Part shown: positions 1 through 7,074 of the stretch, one piece after another
Layout: each line of letters opens with the position of its first letter
How positions within the stretch are numbered: the stretch's first letter is position 1
From: Verrucomicrobiales bacterium
GTDB lineage: Bacteria; Verrucomicrobiota; Verrucomicrobiia; Limisphaerales; RI-55
DNA length: 8,837 nucleotides
NCBI GenBank assembly: GCA_003484235.1
Contig: DNDP01000103.1
Location: 6,562 to 15,398, forward strand
Direction of reading: 5' to 3'
The notes under the pieces: generated by a model
Seen by the model: only the letters and a program-made list of their open reading frames with translations
Told to the model about the DNA's origin: nothing
Database searches by the model: none
Program-made: the position numbers and the translations under genes

Positions 1-261
1 GTCCCCGATTTCAAGCCGAACTTCAGCTCGGCCAAGCCCCTCGAGACCGCCTTCGGCATCACCCCGCGCGTGGCGGAGACGCTCCTCTGGATCGCCCAGG
101 GCAAGACCAACGGCGACATCGCGACCATTCTCGGCATCAGCGAAAGCACCGTGAAGAAGCACGTGCTGGAAATCTTCGAGGCGCTCTCCGTCGAGACCCG
201 CACTGCGGCCGGCCTCCAGGCGCTGGAGGTGCTGAGCTCGACCGCCGCGATGAAGTCGTAG
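1..261 (+). CDS. LuxR/NarL-type regulator, C-terminal HTH domain (5' truncated)
   Basis: The reading frame is open from base 1 and ends at TAG 259-261, giving the last 86 residues of a longer protein; the start lies outside the window. Residues about 20-80 form a LuxR-type helix-turn-helix: ITPRVAETLLWIAQGKTNGDI, then ILGISESTVKKHV as the recognition region, then a dimerisation helix ending VETRTAAG. In this family the domain binds DNA at the C-terminus of response regulators or other signal-responsive activators. No receiver domain is visible, so the signal is unknown. The GKTN and VETRTAA segments resemble Opitutaceae regulators as I know them. The GTG at base 70 is an internal valine codon, not a start, because the HTH begins upstream of it. 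The next gene is 138 bp away on the same strand; whether it is regulated by this protein cannot be told. Confidence 0.85.
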   Translation, partial: VPDFKPNFSSAKPLETAFGITPRVAETLLWIAQGKTNGDIATILGISESTVKKHVLEIFEALSVETRTAAGLQALEVLSSTAAMKS

Positions 262-399
262 CGGGGTTCAAGGATTGTCGTGGCCGTCCGCTGGATGAGG
301 GGGACGACCCGCCTGACAGCGAAGGCGGCCACAGTATTTCCGACAATGCTTTGGCGGGTGCCTTGCACTTGCCGTCACCGCGGCGATAGGCTCCACGGC

Positions 400-1407
400 A
401 TGCGCCGTCTGATCGTCACGCTTGCCTTTCTTGCCACCGCATCCCACGCCGCCCTCGCCGCGGGCGGCTGGATCCGCGCCGGAGTGGACACCAACTCGCC
501 CGTGTGGGGCATTCGCGGCGGCCTCCAGTTCGCGCTGCATCCCGGCGGCTTCACCGGCGGCGACGGCGGCCCGCGCGGCCTGGTCCGGCTGGGCTATCCG
601 ACGCTTACCAATGGCGGCTACGACCTGATCAATTTCATCGCGGTCGAGCCGATCGTCGGTGGCAGGAAGGGATTCAGCGAGCTGGAGAAGAGCTCGCTCG
701 ACGGCCGGAATGGCAAGGTCTTTTGGACCGGTGATCCGGCCGCACCCGCGGTCGAGAAACCCCATCTCGATCCCGGCGCATTGAACCCACTGGCGGGCGG
801 CATCGAGGAGCTGTCGGTCACGGTCCTGGTCGAGAAGTTCGACAACGGCGCCCATGTCCGACTGCGGCTGACGCAAAGGAGCGATGCGCCGGACGAGCTC
901 CGATTGAGCGTGACGGCCGAGCCGGGTTCGGCACCCATCGAGTCCTGCATTCTGACCGCCACGATGGGCAACAAGGCCCGCACGCGCCTGCTCTTTCTGA
1001 ACGACGGTCCGGTTTCCAGCCTCCAGCTGTATGCCGACTACCGGGACAAACACTTCGCTCCGCACCGGATCTTCCCGGTCGCGCGGCTGCCGCGGGCGGC
1101 GAACGGCGACGTGCTGGTCGCCCTCGCCAATGACGAGGCGGAACCGTCGGCGGTGCAGCCGTTTGGACGGCCGCATTTCTGGGACTACCGCGGAATGAAG
1201 GTGAGCCAGTACTGGCGCAAGCCGGCCGCTGGGGTGGGCGACGCCCTTGTCTGCGCGGTGAACGGCCGCTTCACCTACTGGATGAGCGAACGGTCCATTC
1301 CGGGCGGCATCTCGTTCGAGAACTTCGAGCTGCGCGAGCCGTTCCGCTCCGGCCAGACGGTGGTGTTCGGCATCACGCGTGAGGCGACGGGCCTGGTCGG
1401 CAGGTGA
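400..1407 (+). CDS. Secreted protein of unknown function
   Basis: I do not recognise the family. With ATG 400 as start the protein has 335 residues and begins with a clear signal peptide: MRRL, a hydrophobic run IVTLAFLATA, and a likely cleavage after SHAALA near residue 20. The open frame extends upstream to GTG 280, but that would put 40 charged and unlikely residues before the signal peptide, so ATG 400 is preferred; the only Shine-Dalgarno hint is AGG at 388-390. The mature protein is rich in Gly, aromatic residues and alternating hydrophobic stretches (for example LSVTVLVEKF and VRLRLTQR), suggesting a beta-rich fold; a sugar-epimerase-like or carbohydrate-related sandwich is only a guess. 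No transmembrane helix follows the signal, so a periplasmic or exported location is inferred. It ends 4 nt before the convergent thioesterase gene. Codon use matches the left part of the window. Confidence 0.7.
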   Translation: MRRLIVTLAFLATASHAALAAGGWIRAGVDTNSPVWGIRGGLQFALHPGGFTGGDGGPRGLVRLGYPTLTNGGYDLINFIAVEPIVGGRKGFSELEKSSLDGRNGKVFWTGDPAAPAVEKPHLDPGALNPLAGGIEELSVTVLVEKFDNGAHVRLRLTQRSDAPDELRLSVTAEPGSAPIESCILTATMGNKARTRLLFLNDGPVSSLQLYADYRDKHFAPHRIFPVARLPRAANGDVLVALANDEAEPSAVQPFGRPHFWDYRGMKVSQYWRKPAAGVGDALVCAVNGRFTYWMSERSIPGGISFENFELREPFRSGQTVVFGITREATGLVGR

Positions 1408-1411
1408 ACTG

Positions 1412-1858
1412 TCAGGCCGGTGACGGCAGGGGAGTGGTGACTTCGATCCTGGACGCAATGTCGGCAGGGATCGGCACGGCCCCCATCGAGCCGTCGCTCT
1501 TCGTGGTGACGCACACAACGATCAGCTTCCCGCGGGCGACTTCGACCGCGCCGGCCGGCGTGATCTTGCTGAAGATGATCTGGTGGGTGAGGGATTTGAC
1601 CTTCTTTTCGATCACCCGCAGATGCATCTCGAACTCGTCCTCGAAGCGGAGCGGCCGCGAGTAGTCGCAGGAGGCGTGGACGCGCGGAAACCCGACGGGC
1701 GGATCATGCCGGTCGTGAGCGACCGAAAAGCCGAGCGAGCGGTAGAACCCGTGCTCGACCGTCTCCATGTAGCGAAAGAAGTTCGAGTAGTGGACGATTC
1801 CGGCCATGTCGGTCTCGGAAAACTCCACGCGGCGGCGGGCGGTGAATTCGCAGGGCAT
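1412..1858 (-). CDS. YbgC/4HBT-family acyl-CoA thioesterase
   Basis: This 148-residue protein fits the single-domain hotdog thioesterases (4-hydroxybenzoyl-CoA thioesterase/YbgC group, usually 130-150 residues). The signature is near the N-terminus: VEFSETDMAGIVHYSNFFRY at residues 11-30, with Asp17 in the place of the catalytic aspartate and the following GIVHYSNFF helix typical of the family. Such enzymes hydrolyse acyl-CoA thioesters in the cytoplasm and act as tetramers; the actual acyl group cannot be read from the sequence. The Tol-Pal-linked YbgC is one relative, but no tol or pal gene is present, so I give no symbol. Its ATG lies 5 nt after the stop codon of the glycosyltransferase gene, with no good Shine-Dalgarno sequence in the overlap zone, so translational coupling in a two-gene operon is likely. 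Its 3' end faces the secreted-protein gene with only 4 nt between the stop codons. Confidence 0.88.
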   Translation of the reverse strand: MPCEFTARRRVEFSETDMAGIVHYSNFFRYMETVEHGFYRSLGFSVAHDRHDPPVGFPRVHASCDYSRPLRFEDEFEMHLRVIEKKVKSLTHQIIFSKITPAGAVEVARGKLIVVCVTTKSDGSMGAVPIPADIASRIEVTTPLPSPA

Positions 1859-1863
1859 GGGAA

Positions 1864-3240
1864 TCAGGCGTTGGCGGCCGGTTCCGGATTCTCGTCGGTG
1901 GCCAGACCGCCGTCGTCCGTTTCCCTCCGTGCCGCCTCGCGTGCGGCACGCCAGCCGTCGCTGGCCTCTTCGTAGACGGCGACCATCCGTTCAGCCATGA
2001 GTTCCACGCCGAAATGGTTGTGGGTGTTGGCCCGCACGCGCTCGCCATACTCGCGGGCACCGTTGGGATCGCGAAGGAAGGGCTCGATGGCGCTGGCGAG
2101 CGCCACCGGATTCGGTTCCGCCAACGTGCCGCCGCCGATCGTCTCAAAAATCTCGGGAAACGCCGCGGTGTTGGGCTGCACGGCCGGAATGCCCGCCGCC
2201 ATGGCCTCGATCAGGTAAAGGCCGAACGATTCCCCGTACATCGCCGGCGTGCAGAAGACGGTCAGCTGCCGGAAGAAGGCCAGTTTGTCGCCGCGCGAGA
2301 GGTTCGGGTAGAACTCGGCGTCCTTCAGGCATTTTGCCTTCCGCATTTTGCTCTTCAGCTCCTCGACGTAGGGCTCGTCCCCGGGACCGCAGCCGCCGCC
2401 CACCCGCAGCTTGAAGTGGGGCACGCGATCCCGCCGCTTCAGCTCGATGAAGGTGTCCACCAGGAGACCGAGCCCCTTTTCCTCGCACATGCGGGCGAAG
2501 TAGCCGAGCGACGGCGGATGCGGGGCGACGGCCGCCTGCATGTAGCCCTCGAGCGAGATGCCATTGTGGACAATGCGCATCCGCTCGGGTTCGACATGGA
2601 GATAACGCATCATCTCCGCCGCATAGTACTGGCTGGGAGAAACGAACATGTCCACCTCCTGCGCGCGATGGACCATCAGCTGCCAGCAACGGTCGCGAAA
2701 GGCGTCGGGGAGCGAATTCACGAACCAGTCCTCGCCCTGGAGGGTGACGACCACCGGCACGTCGAGCTCCCTCCGGAGCTTGCGGACCATGCCCATCATG
2801 AGCGCGTTCGAGAGGACGACGACATCGGGCTTCTCCGGCTGCATCTGGAGATACTCGATGAGCAGGTCGAGCTCGCGGGACTGGTTGCCGGACTCGCCTT
2901 CGAGCATCGAGAGGGTCAGGTCGCCCACTTCGGTGGGGCGGGTTTTCACCGCGCGCTTCGACAGCATCCTGAGCAGACGTGGGGAGGCGACCAAGTCGTG
3001 CAGCCAGCGGGGCCCCTTGCGGAAGAGCTTGTACTTCTGTTCGAGATAGACGTTGATGCCGTTGTAGAAGGTCGGCGTGCCGGCGGTCTGATCGGGTTCG
3101 TCCAGCGTCAACGGCAGGTAAAGCGGGATCATCAGCACGTTGTGATCGCGCGCGCGCAACGCCGTGACGAGGGCGTTGTCGCGGAGGCAGCCGCCGCAAA
3201 ACATGCCGCCGGCACCGGGGGTGATCTGGACAATGTTCAA
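1864..3240 (-). CDS. Glycosyltransferase, GT4-like (GT-B fold)
   Basis: The 458-residue protein has the two-domain layout of GT-B retaining glycosyltransferases. The N-terminal half starts MNIVQITPGAGGMFCGGCLR, with the glycine-rich loop near residues 8-17 and a CGGC pair (Cys15, Cys18). The C-terminal half, from about residue 230, carries LGYFARMCEEKGL (residues 245-257) and the nucleotide-sugar-binding segment YGESFGLYLIEAMAAGIP, where Glu337 and Glu345 form the family EX7E motif. It would move a sugar from a nucleotide donor to a lipid, glycan or protein acceptor; donor and acceptor are unknown. The tail after residue 430 is Ala/Glu/Asp-rich and probably disordered. The start is TTG 3240: an in-frame TGA lies only 10 codons upstream and no ATG or GTG lies between. 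No strong ribosome-binding site is visible. It is first in an operon with the thioesterase and divergent from dnaE2. Confidence 0.88.
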   Translation of the reverse strand: MNIVQITPGAGGMFCGGCLRDNALVTALRARDHNVLMIPLYLPLTLDEPDQTAGTPTFYNGINVYLEQKYKLFRKGPRWLHDLVASPRLLRMLSKRAVKTRPTEVGDLTLSMLEGESGNQSRELDLLIEYLQMQPEKPDVVVLSNALMMGMVRKLRRELDVPVVVTLQGEDWFVNSLPDAFRDRCWQLMVHRAQEVDMFVSPSQYYAAEMMRYLHVEPERMRIVHNGISLEGYMQAAVAPHPPSLGYFARMCEEKGLGLLVDTFIELKRRDRVPHFKLRVGGGCGPGDEPYVEELKSKMRKAKCLKDAEFYPNLSRGDKLAFFRQLTVFCTPAMYGESFGLYLIEAMAAGIPAVQPNTAAFPEIFETIGGGTLAEPNPVALASAIEPFLRDPNGAREYGERVRANTHNHFGVELMAERMVAVYEEASDGWRAAREAARRETDDGGLATDENPEPAANA

Positions 3241-3329
3241 TTCTGGTTCGCGGCTAAGGGTTTGGAGTCACTGCAGGAATTCAAATCTGCGGAACGGAGC
3301 CCACCCGTCCGACATCACGGCGAAAGTAT

Positions 3330-3355
3330 GTTGGAAGTGTCCACGGCTGTCCAAC
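3330..3355. promoter_or_regulatory. Candidate operator with repeated TGTCCA motifs upstream of dnaE2
   Basis: In the divergent intergenic region, GTTGGA (3330-3335) and TCCAAC (3350-3355) form a 6-bp inverted repeat with a 14-nt spacer. Inside it, TGTCCA occurs twice in direct orientation at 3338-3343 and 3348-3353, exactly 10 bp (about one helical turn) apart. The inverted form TGGACA recurs at 3422-3427, 31 nt before the dnaE2 ATG. A regulator site for dnaE2 or for the divergent glycosyltransferase is possible. It does not match the proteobacterial LexA consensus CTGT-N8-ACAG. In about 217 bp of GC-rich DNA short repeats also arise by chance, so confidence is low. Confidence 0.25.
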
Positions 3356-3443
3356 GGGAATGAGACCTGCCCGCCGTCGCGCTTTTCCGCGCCGCCCGGC
3401 GACTGATGCCTGCACCGAAGGTGGACAACCCCGGCCGATCTGC

Positions 3444-3447
3444 GAGG
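3444..3447 (+). promoter_or_regulatory. Ribosome-binding site that favours ATG 3458 for dnaE2
   Basis: GAGG at 3444-3447 sits 10 nt before ATG 3458 but only 1 nt before the in-frame TTG 3449. The spacing supports the ATG. The family N-terminus also fits, since the first conserved block (RYIELHARSAFSFLRG) begins just after Met-Pro-Ala-Gly. Confidence 0.5.
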
Positions 3448-3457
3448 CTTGGCAGCC

Positions 3458-6400
3458 ATGCCGGCCGGCCGCTACATCGAACTCCATGCCCGGAGTGCTT
3501 TCAGCTTCCTTCGCGGGGCGTCGGGTCCCGAAAGGCTGATGGAGCGTGCCGCCGAACTGGCGCTGCCCTCCGTGGCGGTTTGCGATCGCGACGGCGTGTA
3601 CGGTTCGCCCCGCGCGTTCCAGACCGGCAAGGAGCACGGCGTCCGCGCGATCGTCGGGGCCGAACTGACCTTGGAGGACGGGACCGTGCTGCCGGTGCTG
3701 GTCCGGAACCGGGCCGGTTATCAGAATCTCAGCCGCCTGCTGACCCGCGCCAAGCTTCGCGCCGCCAAGAACGAGAGCCGCATCGCCTGGGAGGAGTTCC
3801 GCGAGTTCGGCGGCGGGCTTGTGGCCCTCACCGGTGATGAGGAGAGTGCCGTTCCCCAAGCCATCATGCGGGATGAACCGGCGGCCGCCGAGCAGCACGT
3901 CCTGCGGTTGGTCGATTTTTTCGGTCCGGAGAACGTCTTCGTGGAAGTGCAGCGGCACCGGCGTCGGGGCGAGGAGCGGCTGGTTCGCGCTTTGGCGGAC
4001 CTGGCGGAGCATCTGAAACTTCGGCTGCTGGCGACCAACGGCGTCCAGCATGCCACGCCCGAAGGCCGCGAACTGCTCGACGCCTTCACCTGCCTCCGGC
4101 ATCACACCCATCTCGATGCGGCTGGCGACATTCTGAGCGTCAACGCCGAGCGGCACCTGAAATCGGCCGCCGAAATGCAGCGACTTTTCGCGGACCTGCC
4201 GGAGGCGGTCACGAACACGGTCAGGCTTGCGGATGAACTGGAGTTCACGCTGCAGAATCTTGGCTATCGTTTTCCCGATTTTCCGGTCGCGCCGGGCGAC
4301 ACCATGGCCGAGAAGCTGCGCCGTGAAACCTACGCCGGCGCCCGCTGGCGCTTTGGCCGCGGGCCCGATGCGAAACTGCGCGCCCAGCTGGAGCACGAGC
4401 TCGCCCTGATCCACAAGCTTGGGTTCGACGGTTACTTTCTGATCGTGTGGGACATGGTCCGGTTTTGTCGCGAGCAGGGAATTCTGTGTCAGGGCCGCGG
4501 CAGCGCCGCGAACAGCGCGGTTTGTTTCTGCCTGGGCATCACGGCCGTGAATCCGCTCGAGCACAAGCTGCTCTTCGAGCGGTTCCTCAGCGAGGGCAGC
4601 ACCAGCTGGCCGGACATTGATCTCGACCTGCCGAGCGGCGACCGGCGCGAGTCGGTGATCCAGGAGGTCTATCGGCGCCACGCCCCGAACGGCGCGGCGA
4701 TGACCGCCAACGTGATCACCTACCGGGGACGCAGCGCGATGCGCGAGATGGGCAAGGTGCTCAACCTGCCACCCGACGTGCTGGGGCGGTTCTCCGACCT
4801 GAATCATCACGGCGATTTTCCGGACACCCAGGAGTTTCACGACAAGGTTTCGCAGGCCGGTCTGCCAGAGGAGCACCCGCGGCTGCCGGCGTTGACCCGG
4901 CTCTATCAGGCTGTCTATGGGCTGCCGCGGCATCTCGGCCAGCACTCGGGCGGCATGGTAATCTGCAACCACGGCCTCGACGCGGTGGTGCCGCTTGAAC
5001 CGGCCGCCATGCCCGGCCGCGTGGTGGTGCAGTGGGACAAGGACGACTGCGAGGACCTGGGGATCATCAAGATCGACTTCCTTGGGCTCGGCATGATGGC
5101 CGCCATGCAGGACTGTCTGGAGCTCTGCCGCGCGCGCGGGCCGGAGCGGGAGTTCGATCTCGCGAAGATTCCCAAAGACGACCCGGCCACGTACGAGCTG
5201 ATGAACCGCGCCGACACCGTGGGCGTGTTCCAGATCGAAAGCCGCGCGCAGATGAGCATGCTGCCGCGCCTGCAGCCGCGCCGGTTCTACGACCTCGTCA
5301 TCGAGGTCGCGATCGTGCGCCCGGGCCCGATCCAGGGTGGCATGGTGCACCCCTACCTGAAGCGGCGCAGCGGCGAGGAGCCGGTCGACTATCCGAGCGA
5401 CGAGGTCAAGCAGGCGCTCGAGCGCACGCTCGGCGTGCCGATCTTCCAGGAGCAGGTGATGCAGCTCGCGATCCTGGCCGCCGACTTCACGCCCGGTGAA
5501 GCCGACCGCCTGCGCCGTGCGATGGCGGCCTGGAAACGAAAGGGCGGCCTCGGGCCGTTCCACGAGCGCCTGGTCGGCCGCATGGTCGCCAAGGGCTACC
5601 AGCCCGAGTACGCCGAGCGCATCTTCAAGCAGATCGAGGGCTTCGGCGAGTACGGTTTTCCCGAGAGCCACGCCGCGAGCTTCGCGCTGCTGGTCTACGT
5701 CAGCGCCTGGCTCAAGTGCCACCACCCCGACGCCTTCCTCGCCGCGCTGCTCAACAGCCAGCCGATGGGCTTCTACGCGCCGGCGCAGCTGGTGCGCGAC
5801 GCGCGCGAGCACGGCGTCACCGTGCGGCCGGTCGATGTGAGCTGCAGCGAATGGGACAGCACGCTCGAAGGGCAGGGCAGCGGGCTGCGGCCCGTGCGCC
5901 TGGGCCTGAGCCGCATCGCCGGATTGCAGCAGGAGGCTGCGATGCGCATCGTCGCCGCGCGCGCCGAGGCGCCGTTCGCCAGTGCCGAGGACCTGGCGCG
6001 CCGGGCCCGGCTCGACGCCCACCAGCTGCAGCTGCTCGCCGGCGCCGACGCCCTGGTGAAGCTCTCGGGCCACCGTCACCAGGCCGCCTGGGCCGTGGCC
6101 GGCGTCGACACGCGCGCGACACCGATGCTGTCGGATACGCGCACCCACGAAGACCCGGTCGAACTCGCGGCGCCGAACGCCGTCGCGCAGACCGTCGCCG
6201 ACTACCGGGCCACCGGCCTGACGCTGGGTGCGCACCCGGTCGGCCTGCTGCGCGAGCAGCTCGCGCATTTCAAGGTGCAGCCGGCGGCGGTGCTCAAGGC
6301 CTACCCGAACGGGCGGCTGGCGCGCGCCAGCGGCCTCGTCACGCACCGCCAGCGCCCGGAGACGGCCAAGGGCGTGGTCTTCGTGACGCTGGAGGACGAG

Positions 6401-6595
6401 ACCGGCAGCGTCAACGTCATCGTCTGGCCGCAGGTCGTCGAGCAGCAGCGCCGCGCGCTGCTGGCCAGCACGCTGCTGACGGTCTATGGCATCTGGCAGT
6501 GCGAGGGTGAGGTGCGCCACCTGATCGCGCGCAAGCTGATCGACCACACGCCGCTGCTGCAGGGGCTGGACGCGAGGAGCCGCAATTTCAGGTAG
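3458..6595 (+). CDS. dnaE2: Error-prone DNA polymerase DnaE2 (apparently hybrid gene)
   Basis: The 1,045-residue product has the full length of DnaE2, the C-family polymerase used in SOS-induced lesion bypass and mutagenesis, usually with ImuA and ImuB. Order of parts: a PHP domain (residues about 5-210, starting ELHARSAFSFLRGASGPERL and DRDGVYGSPRAF); the palm with CQGRGSAANSAVC (344-356), PDIDLD (Asp386 and Asp388) and IKIDFLGLG (Asp540), giving the three metal-binding aspartates; the conserved block RADTVGVFQIESRAQMSMLP (584-603); IFQEQVMQL and GFGEYGFPESHAASFA (728-743); and a C-terminal OB fold (about 950-1030) ending SRNFR. The absence of the C-terminal replicative tail separates it from DnaE1. 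Neither imuA nor imuB is adjacent. Codon choice and residue style change near 5,177-5,336: a left half unlike Burkholderiales DnaE2, a right half very like it. No frameshift or stop marks the change. Function is well supported; the integrity of the gene as one natural unit is not. Confidence 0.93.
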   Translation: MPAGRYIELHARSAFSFLRGASGPERLMERAAELALPSVAVCDRDGVYGSPRAFQTGKEHGVRAIVGAELTLEDGTVLPVLVRNRAGYQNLSRLLTRAKLRAAKNESRIAWEEFREFGGGLVALTGDEESAVPQAIMRDEPAAAEQHVLRLVDFFGPENVFVEVQRHRRRGEERLVRALADLAEHLKLRLLATNGVQHATPEGRELLDAFTCLRHHTHLDAAGDILSVNAERHLKSAAEMQRLFADLPEAVTNTVRLADELEFTLQNLGYRFPDFPVAPGDTMAEKLRRETYAGARWRFGRGPDAKLRAQLEHELALIHKLGFDGYFLIVWDMVRFCREQGILCQGRGSAANSAVCFCLGITAVNPLEHKLLFERFLSEGSTSWPDIDLDLPSGDRRESVIQEVYRRHAPNGAAMTANVITYRGRSAMREMGKVLNLPPDVLGRFSDLNHHGDFPDTQEFHDKVSQAGLPEEHPRLPALTRLYQAVYGLPRHLGQHSGGMVICNHGLDAVVPLEPAAMPGRVVVQWDKDDCEDLGIIKIDFLGLGMMAAMQDCLELCRARGPEREFDLAKIPKDDPATYELMNRADTVGVFQIESRAQMSMLPRLQPRRFYDLVIEVAIVRPGPIQGGMVHPYLKRRSGEEPVDYPSDEVKQALERTLGVPIFQEQVMQLAILAADFTPGEADRLRRAMAAWKRKGGLGPFHERLVGRMVAKGYQPEYAERIFKQIEGFGEYGFPESHAASFALLVYVSAWLKCHHPDAFLAALLNSQPMGFYAPAQLVRDAREHGVTVRPVDVSCSEWDSTLEGQGSGLRPVRLGLSRIAGLQQEAAMRIVAARAEAPFASAEDLARRARLDAHQLQLLAGADALVKLSGHRHQAAWAVAGVDTRATPMLSDTRTHEDPVELAAPNAVAQTVADYRATGLTLGAHPVGLLREQLAHFKVQPAAVLKAYPNGRLARASGLVTHRQRPETAKGVVFVTLEDETGSVNVIVWPQVVEQQRRALLASTLLTVYGIWQCEGEVRHLIARKLIDHTPLLQGLDARSRNFR
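5177..5336. other. Composition and lineage break inside dnaE2
   Basis: Codons ending in A or T number 12 of 48 at 4241-4384 and again 12 of 48 at 4802-4945, but only 5 of 48 at 5405-5548 and 2 of the next 47. The last A/T-ending cluster is GAT 5156, ATT 5168 and AAA 5174; after that only GAA 5237 occurs before GGT 5336. The change falls on the most conserved stretch of the polymerase (residues about 583-624), where two unrelated dnaE2 genes would share the most identical bases. The exact crossover cannot be placed by eye. Confidence 0.6.
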
Positions 6596-6685
6596 TGCCG
6601 CGGCGCGCGAACGGGGCTAAGCTGGACCGCGGCGACCCCGCGCGGGCCCGGCCGCCACCTTGGAAGCCCGCACCAGGAGACCATC

Positions 6686-6961
6686 ATGGCCGACGAACCC
6701 GTCGAGAAGACCGAACTCGAGAAGTCGCGCGACGTCATCAATCAGTTGAAGGAGATGCAGCACTACGCGAAGTCGAACATCGAGCGGCTGACCGACATCT
6801 GGCTGCGCCTGGACGGCGAGCTCAAGCAGAAGGCGCTGGCCACGAAGGTGGAGCCGCTGATCACCGAGCAGAACAACTTCCACGACGCGCTGGAGAAGCT
6901 GATCGGGGACTACGAGGAGGTCTGCAGCGGGATGGACGACGGCGAGCCGGCCGAGGGCTGA
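6686..6961 (+). CDS. Small helical protein of unknown function
   Basis: A 91-residue acidic protein with an excellent start: AGGAGA at 6675-6680, 5 nt before ATG 6686. I do not recognise the family. Residues about 5-85 are almost free of glycine and proline and rich in Glu, Lys and Leu (ELEKSRDVINQLKEMQHYAK, then NIERLTDIWLRLDGELKQKA), with heptad-like hydrophobic spacing, so two or three long helices or a coiled-coil bundle are likely. The tail after CSGMDDGE is acidic and probably flexible. No signal peptide or membrane segment is visible, so it should be cytoplasmic. It starts 90 nt after dnaE2 on the same strand; the gap holds a weak -10-like CTAAGCT near 6617-6623, so it may have its own promoter. 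Codon bias is that of the right part of the window. Confidence 0.75.
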   Translation: MADEPVEKTELEKSRDVINQLKEMQHYAKSNIERLTDIWLRLDGELKQKALATKVEPLITEQNNFHDALEKLIGDYEEVCSGMDDGEPAEG

Positions 6962-6986
6962 CGCGCGCGCGCGACCGAAGAGAAGG

Positions 6987-7004
6987 GCACGCCCGAAGGC
7001 GTGC
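6987..7004. terminator. First of two tandem hairpins between convergent genes
   Basis: GCACGCC (6987-6993), loop CGAA, GGCGTGC (6998-7004) form a perfect 7-bp stem. Nearly the same hairpin follows at 7020-7039. Neither side has a clean T run: read on the minus strand it is followed by a pyrimidine-rich CCTTCTCTTC, on the plus strand by GGCGACAAGG. It may be a back-up terminator for the minus-strand DUF4148 gene or a weak end for the plus-strand helical-protein gene. Confidence 0.4.
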
Positions 7005-7010
7005 GGCGAC

Positions 7011-7039
7011 AAGGAAAAAGGCACGCCCGAAGGCGTGCC
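7011..7039 (-). terminator. Rho-independent terminator of the first DUF4148 gene
   Basis: Read on the minus strand: an 8-bp stem GGCACGCC / GGCGTGCC (7020-7039) closed by a C(UUCG)G tetraloop, a very stable RNA loop, then a run of five T (7015-7019). It starts 35 nt after the DUF4148 stop codon, as expected for an intrinsic terminator. Confidence 0.85.
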
Positions 7040-7074
7040 AGTGCAAAGGTCGGGGAAAGCCGTGCGATTGGCGA

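Noticed and set aside
280..399. Upstream GTG start extending the secreted protein by 40 residues
   Set aside because: It would bury the signal peptide that begins at ATG 400; residues 1-40 look non-coding.
268..1518. A 416-codon minus-strand frame opposite the secreted protein
   Set aside because: It overlaps both the secreted-protein gene and the thioesterase end, is Arg/His/Pro-rich without motifs, and lacks a signal or domain.
2014..3363. A 449-codon plus-strand frame opposite the glycosyltransferase
   Set aside because: Composition is that of a reverse-complement shadow; the glycosyltransferase carries clear family motifs.
3241..3457. A proteobacterial LexA box (CTGT-N8-ACAG) or an alphaproteobacterial GTTC-N7-GTTC site before dnaE2
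   Set aside because: Neither pattern is found on reading the region; only the TGTCCA repeats stand out.
3281..6547. A 1,088-codon open frame antisense to dnaE2
   Set aside because: It mirrors dnaE2 codon periodicity in GC-rich DNA; the product is rich in Arg, His, Ala and Leu with no recognisable domain, and dnaE2 on the other strand is certain.
6987..7039. The tandem hairpins as a start of a CRISPR array
   Set aside because: Only two units, unequal flanks, a palindromic stem with a UUCG loop and a T run: these are terminators. No spacer structure or cas gene is present.
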